A DNA stretch of 64,000 nucleotides from Nesterenkonia cremea. GTDB lineage: Bacteria; Actinomycetota; Actinomycetes; Actinomycetales; Micrococcaceae. Both the position numbers and the translations under genes were made by a program. The notes below the pieces were generated by a model. It was not told the DNA's origin. It saw only the letters and a program-made list of their open reading frames with translations, and did not search any database. This document shows, in pieces, positions 43,138 through 51,375 of this stretch (the stretch's first letter is position 1; each line of letters starts with the position of its first letter). The stretch lies in assembly GCF_014642675.1 (NCBI RefSeq), contig NZ_BMIS01000004.1:124001-188000 (forward strand), given 5' to 3'.

Positions 43138-43224
43138 GCCTTCGGCTGAACGCCGGCTGATCAGGGAGGGAAAACTTCGGCTGTCCTCTTTTCAGATTGT
43201 TGACAATTGGGGCAGAATCTCTCT

Positions 43225-44463
43225 ATGGAGGAATTCGAGGAGTTCACGCAGGCGCAGAAGCTCCGCAACGTCCGCTACGACGTTCGGGGCCCCATCGCAG
43301 AGGAAGCCGCACGCCTCGAGCAGGCCGGCCATCGCATCACTAAGCTGAACATCGGCAATATGGCGCCCTTCGGCTTCGAGGCGCCGGATTCCATCCTGGT
43401 CGACATGATCAAGAACCTGCCCACGGCGCAGGGCTACTCCGACTCCAAGGGGATCTACTCCGCCCGGACCGCCGTGGCGCAGTACTATCAGACCAAGGGC
43501 ATGAAGGACGCCGACGTCGAGGACGTCATCCTGGGCAACGGGGTCTCCGAGCTGATCACCATGACTCTGCAGGCGCTGATCAACCCCGGCGACGAGATCC
43601 TCATCCCCGCCCCGGACTACCCGCTGTGGACCGGCATCACCGCGCTGTGCCAGGGCACCCCGGTCCACTACATCTGCGATGAGTACAACCACTGGTGGCC
43701 GGATCCGGAGGAGATCGAATCCAAGATCACCTCGCGGACCAAGGCGCTGGTGCTGATCAATCCGAACAACCCCACCGGTGCCGTCTACCCGCGGGAGATT
43801 CTCGAGGCGATGGTGGACATCTGCCGGCGCCACGACATCATGCTGCTGGCCGATGAGATCTACGAGAAGATCACCTACGACGGCGCAGAGATGATCAACG
43901 CCTGCACGCTGTCCGACGACGTCTTCACCATCACCTTCTCCGGGCTCTCCAAGACCTGGCGCGTGGCGGGCTTCCGCTCCGGCTGGATGTACATCTCGGG
44001 CCCCAAGCATCGGGCCAAGAACTACCTCGAGGGCCTGAGCCTGATGTCGAATCTGCGCATGTGCCCCAATGTGCCGGCACAGCACGCCATCCAGACGGCA
44101 TTGGGCGGCTATCAGTCCATCGATGAGTTCATCTATCCGGGCGGACGCCTCTATGAGCAGCGGAATGTGGCCTATAAGCTGCTCGCCGACATCGAGGGTG
44201 TCCAGGTGGAGCAGATGGACGGGGCGATGTATCTGTTCCCACGGCTGGATCCGGAGATCTACCCCATCGAGAACGATGAGGCCTTCGTGATCGAGCTGCT
44301 GCGCCAGCAGAAGATCCTGGTCTCCCACGGCAGGGCCTTCAACTGGGTGGACGATCAGCACTTCCGCCTGGTGGCGCTGCCCGCGGTGGAGGAGTTGGAG
44401 GAGGCCATCGCGGGCATCGCGGACTTCCTGGCCGGCTACCGGGACGCACTCATCCGCGGCTGA
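43225..44463 (+). CDS. PLP-dependent aminotransferase (AlaA-like), paralogue 1
   Basis: A 412-residue class I aminotransferase of the glutamate-pyruvate (AlaA) type. The PLP lysine is Lys243 in FSGLSKTWRVAGFRSGW; other parts are APDYPLWTG, LINPNNPTGAVY and the Asp-x-x-Tyr of LADEIYEKI. It probably transfers an amino group from glutamate to pyruvate or a related keto acid. The usual LNIGNPAPFGF motif reads LNIGNMAPFGF here, a Pro-to-Met change near the substrate pocket. ATG 43225 was chosen over a TTG at 43207. A CAGAAT box lies 6 nt before it. It is followed 56 bp later by a close paralogue. Confidence 0.9.
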   Translation: MEEFEEFTQAQKLRNVRYDVRGPIAEEAARLEQAGHRITKLNIGNMAPFGFEAPDSILVDMIKNLPTAQGYSDSKGIYSARTAVAQYYQTKGMKDADVEDVILGNGVSELITMTLQALINPGDEILIPAPDYPLWTGITALCQGTPVHYICDEYNHWWPDPEEIESKITSRTKALVLINPNNPTGAVYPREILEAMVDICRRHDIMLLADEIYEKITYDGAEMINACTLSDDVFTITFSGLSKTWRVAGFRSGWMYISGPKHRAKNYLEGLSLMSNLRMCPNVPAQHAIQTALGGYQSIDEFIYPGGRLYEQRNVAYKLLADIEGVQVEQMDGAMYLFPRLDPEIYPIENDEAFVIELLRQQKILVSHGRAFNWVDDQHFRLVALPAVEELEEAIAGIADFLAGYRDALIRG

Positions 44464-44507
44464 CGCGAGCTGAGTCGCATATCCCACAGCGCGGCCTCCG
44501 CTGAGCC

Positions 44508-44513
44508 TAAGAT
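44508..44513 (+). promoter_or_regulatory. -10 element of leaderless second aminotransferase gene
   Basis: TAAGAT, 6 nt (GAGGGG), ATG at 44520. The purine run abuts the start codon too closely to act as a normal ribosome site, so a leaderless start is more likely. Confidence 0.4.
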
Positions 44514-44519
44514 GAGGGG

Positions 44520-45770
44520 ATGCAGGAATTCGAGGAGTTCACCCAGTCGCCCAAGCTCCAGCACGTCCGGTACGACGTCCGCGGCCCGATCGCGCAGGAG
44601 GCGGCGCGGCTGGAGCGCGAGGGGCATAAGATCACCCGGCTGAACATCGGCAACCCTGCCCCCTTCGGCTTCGAGGCTCCGGACTCCATCCGGACCACCA
44701 TGATCAACAATCTTGCCGAGGCCCAGGGCTACTCGGATTCCCAAGGCATCCACTCCGCGCGCATCGCGATCGCCCAGTACTACCAGTCCCGCGGTATGAC
44801 CGAGGCGGATCCGGATGACGTCTATCTGGGCAACGGCGTCTCCGAGCTGATCTCCATGGTCCTGCAGGCCATGCTGGCACCGGGGGACGAGGTCCTCATC
44901 CCCGCTCCGGACTACCCGCTGTGGACCGGTGCCACCACGCTCGCAGGCGGAAAGGCCGTGCACTACATCTGCGATGAGTCGAACTCCTGGTGGCCGGATC
45001 CCGAAGAGGTGGAGTCCAAGGTCACCGACCGCACCAAGGCACTGGTGCTGATCAACCCGAACAACCCCACCGGTGCGGTCTACCCGCGGGAGATCCTCGA
45101 GCAGATGGTGGACATCTGCCGCCGCCACAACCTGATGCTGCTCTCGGATGAGATCTACGAGAACATCACCTTCGACGACGCCGAGATGGTCAACGCCTGC
45201 ACTGTGGTGCGCGAGACCGGTGACGACGTCTTCACCATCACCTTCTCCGGACTCTCGAAGACCTGGCGCGTGGCGGGCTTCCGCTCCGGCTGGATCTACC
45301 TCTCCGGCGCCACCCAGCGCGCGCAGAACTATCTGGAGGGTCTGACCCTGCTGATGAATATGCGCATGTGCGCCAATGTCCCGTCCCAGTACGCCATCCA
45401 GGCGGCGCTGGGCGGGCACCAGTCCATCGAGGATCTGATCGCCCCCGGCGGGCGGCTCTACGAGCAGCGCAACACCGCCTACCGGCTGCTCTCCGAGATC
45501 GAGGGGGTGGACGTCCACCAGGCCGACGGCGCCCTGTACCTGTTCCCGCGCCTGGACCCGGAGATCTACCCGATCCAGGACGATGAGGCCTTCGTCATCG
45601 AGCTGCTGCGTCAGCAGAAGATCTTGGTCTCCCACGGACGCGCCTTCAACTGGATCGACTCCAACCATTTCCGGCTGGTCACCCTGCCCAACGTGGAGGA
45701 CCTGGAGAGCGCGATCGGCGGCATCGCCGAGTTCCTCAGCGACTACCGGGACGCCACCGCCAAAGGCTGA
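44520..45770 (+). CDS. PLP-dependent aminotransferase (AlaA-like), paralogue 2
   Basis: A 416-residue aminotransferase aligned along its whole length with the preceding gene; by eye roughly three quarters of residues are identical. The PLP lysine is Lys247 (FSGLSKTWRVAGFRSGW). It keeps the standard LNIGNPAPFGF motif and has a four-residue insertion (VRETGDD) before the DVFTITFSG strand. It probably represents the ancestral alanine-type enzyme, with the first copy diverged. Each copy has its own predicted promoter. Convergent with xseB. Confidence 0.92.
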   Translation: MQEFEEFTQSPKLQHVRYDVRGPIAQEAARLEREGHKITRLNIGNPAPFGFEAPDSIRTTMINNLAEAQGYSDSQGIHSARIAIAQYYQSRGMTEADPDDVYLGNGVSELISMVLQAMLAPGDEVLIPAPDYPLWTGATTLAGGKAVHYICDESNSWWPDPEEVESKVTDRTKALVLINPNNPTGAVYPREILEQMVDICRRHNLMLLSDEIYENITFDDAEMVNACTVVRETGDDVFTITFSGLSKTWRVAGFRSGWIYLSGATQRAQNYLEGLTLLMNMRMCANVPSQYAIQAALGGHQSIEDLIAPGGRLYEQRNTAYRLLSEIEGVDVHQADGALYLFPRLDPEIYPIQDDEAFVIELLRQQKILVSHGRAFNWIDSNHFRLVTLPNVEDLESAIGGIAEFLSDYRDATAKG

Positions 45771-45826
45771 GCCCGGTTCTGCAGGACAGCCCGGCATCGC
45801 CGGGCCAGGCCGACCCGCCCGCCGGA

Positions 45827-46093
45827 TCACTCCTCGGAGGAGCCCTCCAACGACTTCCGGACCTCCTCGAGCCGCGTGCCGGCGCCGTCCAGCCACCGCT
45901 CGCAGCGGTCGGCCAACGCCTCACCGCGCTGCCAGAGCGCCAGAGACTCCTCCAGTGGGGCGCCGCCGGTCTCCAGCTTGGTGACCACGGCGATCAGCTC
46001 CTCGCGGGCCTGTTCATAGGTCATCTGCTCGACATCGTCGAGCTGCGCCGCGGTGAAGGAAGCCTCGGCGTTCTCGGGGGTGTTCTCACTCAT
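45827..46093 (-). CDS. xseB: Exodeoxyribonuclease VII small subunit
   Basis: An 88-residue XseB with the characteristic MTYEQAREELIAVVTKLETG then EESLALWQRGEALADRCERWLDGA helical hairpin. The small subunits wrap XseA to make exonuclease VII, which degrades single-stranded DNA. It overlaps xseA by 4 bp; GGAGAG precedes the ATG at 46093. A 25-residue acidic N-terminal extension precedes the conserved part. Confidence 0.95.
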   Translation of the reverse strand: MSENTPENAEASFTAAQLDDVEQMTYEQAREELIAVVTKLETGGAPLEESLALWQRGEALADRCERWLDGAGTRLEEVRKSLEGSSEE

Positions 46094-47331
46094 CGTGTCT
46101 CTCCTGACTTCACGTCTGTCACATCTGCGGTGAACTCTCCGGCGGCCACCATGACCTGCACCTCGGTGCCGGGCGCCAGCTCGGCGGCGTCGCGGATGAT
46201 CTGGCGCTGGGACTGCACCACGGCGTATCCGCGGTCCAGCGTGGACTGCGGGGACAGGCCGGTCACCCTGGCCCGGGTGTGGGTCACCCAGTCCCGGGCG
46301 CGGGCCACCGCGGCCTCCATGGAGACCAGCGCCCGACGCCGGAGGCTCACCAGATCCTCGCGGCGGACGGTGATCATATCCTCCGGCCGGGCCAGCACCG
46401 GACGGGAGCGCACGGCCTCAAGCCACTCGGTCTCCCGGGCGATGAGCCGCTGGACGCCCTGGGACATCCGTGAGCGCGCTCCGGTGATGTTCTCCCGCTC
46501 GTGAGCCTCATCCGGGACCAGCAGCTTGGCTGAGCCGGTGGGGGTGGAGGCGCGCACATCGGCCACTTCATCGAGCAGCGGGCGGTCGGCCTCATGACCG
46601 ATGGCCGAGACCACAGGGGTCTGTGCCTCGGAGACCGCACGGATCAGGCGCTCGTCGGAGAAGGGCAGCACCACCTCCTCCAGCGCGCCGCCGCCACGGG
46701 CGATCACGATGACGTCCACCGTCTCCATGGCGTCGAGGTCGGCCAGCGCCTCCGCCACAGCGGTGGGGGCCGAGGTGCCCTGGACGGCCACCTCGCGGAC
46801 TTCGAACTCGGCGGCGGCCCAGCGGGCGTGGACGTTGCGCAGCACGTCCTTCTTCGCGTCCGAGTCACGTCCGGTGATCAGGCCGATGCGGCCGGGCAGA
46901 AGCGGCAGCGGCTTCTTGCGGGAGGGCTCGAAGAGGCCCTCGGCGCTGAGCTGGCGCTTGAGCTGCTCCACCCGGGCGAGCAGATCGCCCAGGCCCACCG
47001 GGCGCATCTGCTGGGTCACCAGTGAGAGCCGCCCGGTCTTCTCATACAGATTGGGCTTGACCTGGGCCACCACGCGGGCGCCGGGCTGGACCACGCCGTC
47101 GAGCCCGGAGGCCACATGCCGCCAGGCCACACAGGAGAAGGAGACCTCCTGTTCGAGGTCGCGAAGGGTCATCCAGGCGTTGCCGTTGCGCAGGTTGAAC
47201 TCCACCAGCTGCCCCTCCACCCAGGTGGGGGCCACCCGGTCGATATGGGCTTTGAGCTTTCCGGAGAAATGAGACAGAGGCCACGGAGTTTCCGCCGAGG
47301 TCTCTTGGCTGGAGCCGGGTAGGGTTGCCAT
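46090..47331 (-). CDS. xseA: Exodeoxyribonuclease VII large subunit
   Basis: A 413-residue XseA. The N-terminal OB-fold (about 15-115) has WVEGQLVEFNLRNGNAWMTLRD. The catalytic region has GLITGRDSDAKKDVLRNVHARW, VIVIARGGGALEEVVLPFSDERLIRAV and PVVSAIGHEADRPLLDEVADVRASTPT, followed by a long helical stretch and the ending STLDRGYAVVQS. Normal length. The ATG at 47331 lies 6 nt after TAGGCT and lacks a ribosome site, so it is probably leaderless. It forms an operon with xseB. Confidence 0.96.
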   Translation of the reverse strand: MATLPGSSQETSAETPWPLSHFSGKLKAHIDRVAPTWVEGQLVEFNLRNGNAWMTLRDLEQEVSFSCVAWRHVASGLDGVVQPGARVVAQVKPNLYEKTGRLSLVTQQMRPVGLGDLLARVEQLKRQLSAEGLFEPSRKKPLPLLPGRIGLITGRDSDAKKDVLRNVHARWAAAEFEVREVAVQGTSAPTAVAEALADLDAMETVDVIVIARGGGALEEVVLPFSDERLIRAVSEAQTPVVSAIGHEADRPLLDEVADVRASTPTGSAKLLVPDEAHERENITGARSRMSQGVQRLIARETEWLEAVRSRPVLARPEDMITVRREDLVSLRRRALVSMEAAVARARDWVTHTRARVTGLSPQSTLDRGYAVVQSQRQIIRDAAELAPGTEVQVMVAAGEFTADVTDVKSGETR

Positions 47332-47337
47332 GGTTAC

Positions 47338-47343
47338 AGCCTA
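47338..47343 (-). promoter_or_regulatory. -10 element of leaderless xseAB operon
   Basis: TAGGCT on the minus strand, then GTAACC and the xseA ATG at 47331. Confidence 0.5.
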
Positions 47344-47400
47344 TTGCAGGTCAGAGACATGGGCCTGCGCCCTGTGGACAACACTGGAGGTCCTACGCCG

Positions 47401-48297
47401 ATGCGAAATGTCCTCGCCGCCCTGTGTCTGATCCTCAGCGGTGTCCTGGCGACCGGGGCGATGGGGGCCCACCAGATCGACCAGCTGCTCCGCGACGACG
47501 AGCCGCTGCGTGAGATCGCCGGGGACCTTCCCCATGATGAGCAGTTCGGTGAGGCCGTCACCCAGATGATGGTCTCCGAGATCACCGACCAGGTGCCCGA
47601 GCAGGCCAGCAGCTTCATCGGTGGGGGAGTCGAAGACTTCGTCAGCGGTGCCGTGGAGGACCTGCTCGACGATGAGCGCATGCACGAGGCCTGGGAAGAG
47701 ACGCTGCAGACCACCCGCGCCGACTATGTCGAGCGGCTGGAGGCTCTCTTCGAGGAGGGCAGCAGCGGAGACACCTCCGAGCTGGACATCCGGGTGGATA
47801 TGGAGCCGCTGGCCGGGGCCGCGATCAGTTCCATCGTGGACAGCATCCCGATGGTCGACGCCGACAGCTTCGACATCCCCACCCCGCAGGTGGAGGTGGA
47901 CATCGCCGCGGCAGCCACCGACAGCGATGCGGACCCCTACACCTGGGCCACCGCCGTGGTGGTCAGCCAGTACTGGGTGTGGATCGGTGTCGCCTCCGGT
48001 GTGATGCTGCTGCTGGGGCTGGCGCTCGGACAGGGCCGCGGCCGCGGAGTCGCCCTGGCCCTGGGTGGCATCACCGCCGCGCTGGGCGGGCTCTGGGTGG
48101 CGCTGAACGTGGTGGCCCCGGACTTCGACATGCCCGATGAGCTGCCCCAGGAGAACGCGGCCATCCTCGACTTCGTCCAGACCCAGTTCACCGACTGGGC
48201 CCAGCCGGTCTGGTGGTTCTTCGTGGCCGGCGCGGTCGGCGTCGTGGTGCTCGGGATCCTGGGCGCGCTGGTGGCCCGGCCTGTACAGCGCCGGTAG
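47401..48297 (+). CDS. Predicted membrane protein, function unknown
   Basis: A 298-residue protein with an N-terminal hydrophobic helix (VLAALCLILSGVLATGAMGA), a long acidic extracytoplasmic region of about 170 residues, and three helices in the last third (about 190-215, 220-240 and 270-295) with a short external loop. The layout suggests a membrane-anchored protein with an external helical domain, like many actinobacterial proteins near xseA and ispH whose role is unknown. ATG 47401 has GGAGG about 10 nt upstream; a GTG/ATG-initiated frame at 47344 would add 19 unlikely residues. Confidence 0.75.
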   Translation: MRNVLAALCLILSGVLATGAMGAHQIDQLLRDDEPLREIAGDLPHDEQFGEAVTQMMVSEITDQVPEQASSFIGGGVEDFVSGAVEDLLDDERMHEAWEETLQTTRADYVERLEALFEEGSSGDTSELDIRVDMEPLAGAAISSIVDSIPMVDADSFDIPTPQVEVDIAAAATDSDADPYTWATAVVVSQYWVWIGVASGVMLLLGLALGQGRGRGVALALGGITAALGGLWVALNVVAPDFDMPDELPQENAAILDFVQTQFTDWAQPVWWFFVAGAVGVVVLGILGALVARPVQRR

Positions 48298-48300
48298 ACT
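48295..48300 (+). promoter_or_regulatory. -10 element of leaderless ispH promoter
   Basis: TAGACT overlaps the stop codon of the preceding gene, then TTGACC and the ispH ATG at 48307. No ribosome site. Confidence 0.5.
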
Positions 48301-48306
48301 TTGACC

Positions 48307-49428
48307 ATGACCACCACCGCAGCGCCTGACCATGCCAAGCGCGAGCACATCTCGGTCCCCACTCCGATGGTTCCGCGGAAGCGTCGCAGCCCGGAGGAGG
48401 TCGCGGCGGCATCGAGCTTCGACGGCCCCCGCAAGATTCTGCTCGCCGCCCCGCGCGGCTACTGCGCCGGTGTGGACCGTGCCGTCATCGCCGTGGAGAA
48501 GGCACTGGAGACCCACGGCGCACCGGTCTACGTGCGCAAGGAGATCGTGCACAACCGTCACGTGGTGGACACGCTCACGGAGAAGGGCGTCATCTTCGTC
48601 GAGGAGGCCAGCGAGGTTCCCGAGGGCGAGCTGTTGGTCTTCTCCGCCCACGGCGTCTCCCCGGCGGTGAAGCAGGCTGCCGCGGACCGCAACCTGGAGA
48701 CCATCGACGCCACCTGCCCGCTGGTGACCAAGGTCCACCGCGAGGCTGTGCGCTTCACCACCAAGGACGACTTCCACATCCTGCTCATCGGACATGACGG
48801 CCATGAGGAGGTCGAGGGGACCTTCGGCCACGCACCGGAGGCCACCACCATCGTCAACGGCCCGTGGGAGGTGGACCAGATCGAGGTCCCGGACCCGGAC
48901 CGGCTGATCTGGCTGAGCCAGACCACGCTCTCGGTGGACGAGACCATGGAGACCGTGGCCAAGCTGCGTGAGCGGTTCCCCAACCTGCAGGACCCGCCGA
49001 GCGACGACATCTGCTACGCCACCTCCAACCGCCAGGCCGCGATCAAGAAGGTCTCTCCGGAGGTGGACCTGGTGATCGTGGTCGGCTCCGCCAACTCCTC
49101 GAACTCTGTGCGCCTGAAGGAGGTCGCCAAGGAGTACGGCGCCAAGCGTGCCGAGCGGGTGGACTTCGCCAACCAGGTGGACGAGGCCTGGTTCGAGGAC
49201 GCCCAGACCATCGGCGTGACCTCGGGTGCTTCCGTGCCGGAGGTGCTGGTCCAGGAGGTCCTGCGCCTGCTGGAGGAGTACGGCTACGACGACGTCGAAG
49301 AGGTCGTCACCGCGGAGGAGGACATCATCTTCTCCCTGCCCAAGGAGGTCCGGAAGGCCCTCAAGGAGGCAGGAGCCGACGACGTCGGACGCGGCGGTCG
49401 GCGCCGTAACGCATGCAGCGAGAACTAG
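48307..49428 (+). CDS. ispH: 4-hydroxy-3-methylbut-2-enyl diphosphate reductase
   Basis: A 373-residue IspH (LytB), the last enzyme of the MEP isoprenoid pathway, making IPP and DMAPP. All three iron-sulfur cysteines are present: Cys53 in [10 protein letters not shown], Cys137 in DATCPLVTK and Cys236 in [11 protein letters not shown]. The substrate His/Glu region [10 protein letters not shown] and the conserved [12 protein letters not shown] and [13 protein letters not shown] are intact. The N-terminal 45-residue extension and the roughly 20-residue basic C-terminus are typical of actinobacterial forms. Leaderless start predicted. Confidence 0.97.
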   Translation: MTTTAAPDHAKREHISVPTPMVPRKRRSPEEVAAASSFDGPRKILLAAPRGYCAGVDRAVIAVEKALETHGAPVYVRKEIVHNRHVVDTLTEKGVIFVEEASEVPEGELLVFSAHGVSPAVKQAAADRNLETIDATCPLVTKVHREAVRFTTKDDFHILLIGHDGHEEVEGTFGHAPEATTIVNGPWEVDQIEVPDPDRLIWLSQTTLSVDETMETVAKLRERFPNLQDPPSDDICYATSNRQAAIKKVSPEVDLVIVVGSANSSNSVRLKEVAKEYGAKRAERVDFANQVDEAWFEDAQTIGVTSGASVPEVLVQEVLRLLEEYGYDDVEEVVTAEEDIIFSLPKEVRKALKEAGADDVGRGGRRRNACSEN

Positions 49429-49446
49429 TCCGGGCAGGTGCCTCCT

Positions 49447-49468
49447 GCGCTCGCCTTTCGGCGGGCGC
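49447..49468 (+). terminator. Hairpin after ispH
   Basis: GCGC-T-CGCC pairs with GGCG-G-GCGC around a TTTC loop, 19 bp after the ispH stop. No T-run follows, so it may be a partial terminator. Confidence 0.5.
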
Positions 49469-49520
49469 GGCGTTGATCGTCACGCCTGACGTCAGTTCCC
49501 GACCTCGCTGACCTGGGGCG

Positions 49521-49526
49521 TAAGGT
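49521..49526 (+). promoter_or_regulatory. -10 element of leaderless MFS gene
   Basis: TAAGGT, 6 nt, then GTG at 49533. This spacing favours 49533 over the GTG at 49527. Confidence 0.4.
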
Positions 49527-49532
49527 GTGCGT

Positions 49533-50756
49533 GTGGGAGAAGACACGTACGGTGGCCGAAGCCCGGGGCATGAGCCTGGATCCTCGGCCTATCGTCGGCT
49601 CCTGGTGGCCCTGTTCTTCATCGGGATGGCGACCTTTGCCCAGCTCTATTCGCCCCAGGGCCTGCTGCCCCTGATCGCCACTGATCAGGGCGTGAGCGCC
49701 GACCGGGCCGCCCTCATGGTCTCTGCGGCCACGCTGGGCCTGGCGCTGGGCGTGATCCCCTGGTCCTATATCGGCGATGCTGTGGGCCGGAAGCCCGCCA
49801 TGCTTTGGGCCATCAGCCTGGCCTGCCTCTTTGCCGTGCTGTCCGCGGTGACCCCTATGCTCTTCGACGCCTGGGGCTTCCCGCTGGCGCTGATCATGCG
49901 ACTGATCGAGGGCTTCATGCTCGGGGGAGTGCCGGCCCTGGCCGTGGCCTACCTCAACGAGGAGGTCAGCAGCCGTGCCGCCGCAGTGGCCGCCGGGACC
50001 TACGTCTCCGGAACCACTCTGGGTGGGCTCTCCGGGCGCATCATCGCCGCACCGGTGGGCGAGCAGATCGGCTGGAAGCTGGGCATGCTCACTGTCACCG
50101 CGGTGGCGGTGGCCTGCGTGGTGATCTTCCTGAAGTTGGCGCCCGCCGCACAGAACTTCACCCCGCGGAGGACCCGCGTGGGGGAGGCGGTGCGCGCGCT
50201 GACGGGAAACCTGCGCTCCGGGGCGCTGTGGGTGATCTACCTGCAGGGCTTCCTGACCATGGGCGGCTTCGTGGCCATGTACAACTACCTCGGCTTCCAG
50301 CTGACCGGGCCGGAGTTCGGGATGCCGCTGTGGCTGAGCTCCTTCATCTTCCTGGCCTACCTGGCCGGCACCTTCTCCTCGCCGCGGGCGGGGCAGCTGG
50401 CCTCTCGGTTCTCCCGCAAGCAGGTGCTGATCTGGGGCAATGTGATCATGATGGCCGGCGTCGGGCTCACTTTGATCGGCAGCATCTGGGTGATCATCCT
50501 GGGCATGGTGGTGCTCACCGGCGGGTTCTTCGCCTCCCACGCAGTGGCCTCCGGCTGGGCCGGATCCTCGGCGGTGGCAGGGCGGGCGCAGTCGGCCTCG
50601 CTGTACAACCTGGGCTACTACGCCGGCTCCTCCGTGCTGGGCTTCCTGGGCGGCACCTTCCTGCACCTGGCCGGCTGGCCCGGGACGGTGGGGATGGTGC
50701 TGGGCCTGGCCGCGCTGGCCACAGTGCTGGTGGCCACGGTGCTGCCGCGCAACTGA
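49533..50756 (+). CDS. MFS transporter (YnfM-like drug/solute efflux type)
   Basis: A 407-residue major facilitator with 12 predicted helices. The A-loop motif is YIGDAVGRKPAML between helices 2 and 3; other features are RLIEGFMLGGVPALAVAYLNEEV, GTYVSGTTLGGLSGRII and the second-half loop ASRFSRKQVLIWG. The sequence resembles the YnfM/arabinose-efflux group; the substrate is unknown. GTG 49533 was chosen from the leaderless -10 spacing; GTG 49527 is two codons earlier. Downstream, on the same strand, is a decayed SLC13 transporter. Confidence 0.88.
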   Translation: MGEDTYGGRSPGHEPGSSAYRRLLVALFFIGMATFAQLYSPQGLLPLIATDQGVSADRAALMVSAATLGLALGVIPWSYIGDAVGRKPAMLWAISLACLFAVLSAVTPMLFDAWGFPLALIMRLIEGFMLGGVPALAVAYLNEEVSSRAAAVAAGTYVSGTTLGGLSGRIIAAPVGEQIGWKLGMLTVTAVAVACVVIFLKLAPAAQNFTPRRTRVGEAVRALTGNLRSGALWVIYLQGFLTMGGFVAMYNYLGFQLTGPEFGMPLWLSSFIFLAYLAGTFSSPRAGQLASRFSRKQVLIWGNVIMMAGVGLTLIGSIWVIILGMVVLTGGFFASHAVASGWAGSSAVAGRAQSASLYNLGYYAGSSVLGFLGGTFLHLAGWPGTVGMVLGLAALATVLVATVLPRN

Positions 50757-50766
50757 GGCGGGCAGG

Positions 50767-51375
50767 GCTCCGCTCCCAGGACCTCTCCACCGGCGCCAGC
50801 TACGGCAACACCATCATCTTCCTGTTCATGGGCGGGTTCACGCTCGCCCTGGCCATGCAGCGCTGGAACCTGCGAGCCTGCTGATGAGGAGGAGGCCGCT
50901 GAGGAGAAGAAGGAGGCCATCCGCTCCACCTTCGGCACGGCGGCCAAGCTTCCCTGGGGAGTGCTGCTGCTCTTCGGCGGCGGCTTGGCCCTCTCCGGCC
51001 AGTTCGGTGCCTCGGGTCTCTCCGACTGGCTGGGCACTCAGATGGAGGGCCTGGCCGGCATCCCGGTCTGGGTGTTGGTGCTCATCGCTGCAGGCGGCGT
51101 GCTCTTCCTGACCGAGATGACCTTGAACACTGCGACGGCGGCCACCTTCCTCCCCGTGGCCGCCGGTGTGGCCATGGGCACCGGCGTGGACCCGCTGGTG
51201 CTGGCGGCTCCGGTGGCCACCCCGCCCCATGCCATCGCCTACGGCTCGGGCTATGTGGCGATCGGCCAGATGGTGAAGGGCGGGTTCTGGCTGAGCATCC
51301 TGTCCCTGGTGACCATCACCCTGGTCAGCATGAGGGTGCTGGTGTGGGTCTTCGGGCTCTCGATGTCAGCCGTCA
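50767..51375 (+). pseudogene. Decayed SLC13/DASS sodium-coupled anion symporter
   Basis: Two fragments of one divalent-anion:Na+ symporter in different frames. The first (to about 50880) reads GASYGNTIIFLFMGGFTLAL then AMQRWNL, the family's mid-protein motif, and hits a stop. The second (about 50883 on) reads KLPWGVLLLFGGGLALSGQF, then LTEMTLNTATAATFLPVAAG and ATPPHAIAYGSGYV, the C-terminal family signature. The N-terminal half and a stretch between the fragments are missing. The second frame stays open into the opposite rmuC gene. Family substrates are dicarboxylates, citrate or sulfate. Confidence 0.78.

Noticed and set aside
43200..43205. Perfect TTGACA upstream of the first aminotransferase
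   Set aside because: It lies only 7 bp before the CAGAAT box and about 20 bp from the start codon, so it cannot act as the -35 for that box; no correctly spaced -10 exists.
49805..50884. Second-frame 359-codon plus-strand frame over the MFS gene
   Set aside because: Mostly an antiphase shadow of the MFS gene; only its last 30 or so codons are meaningful, as part of the SLC13 remnant.
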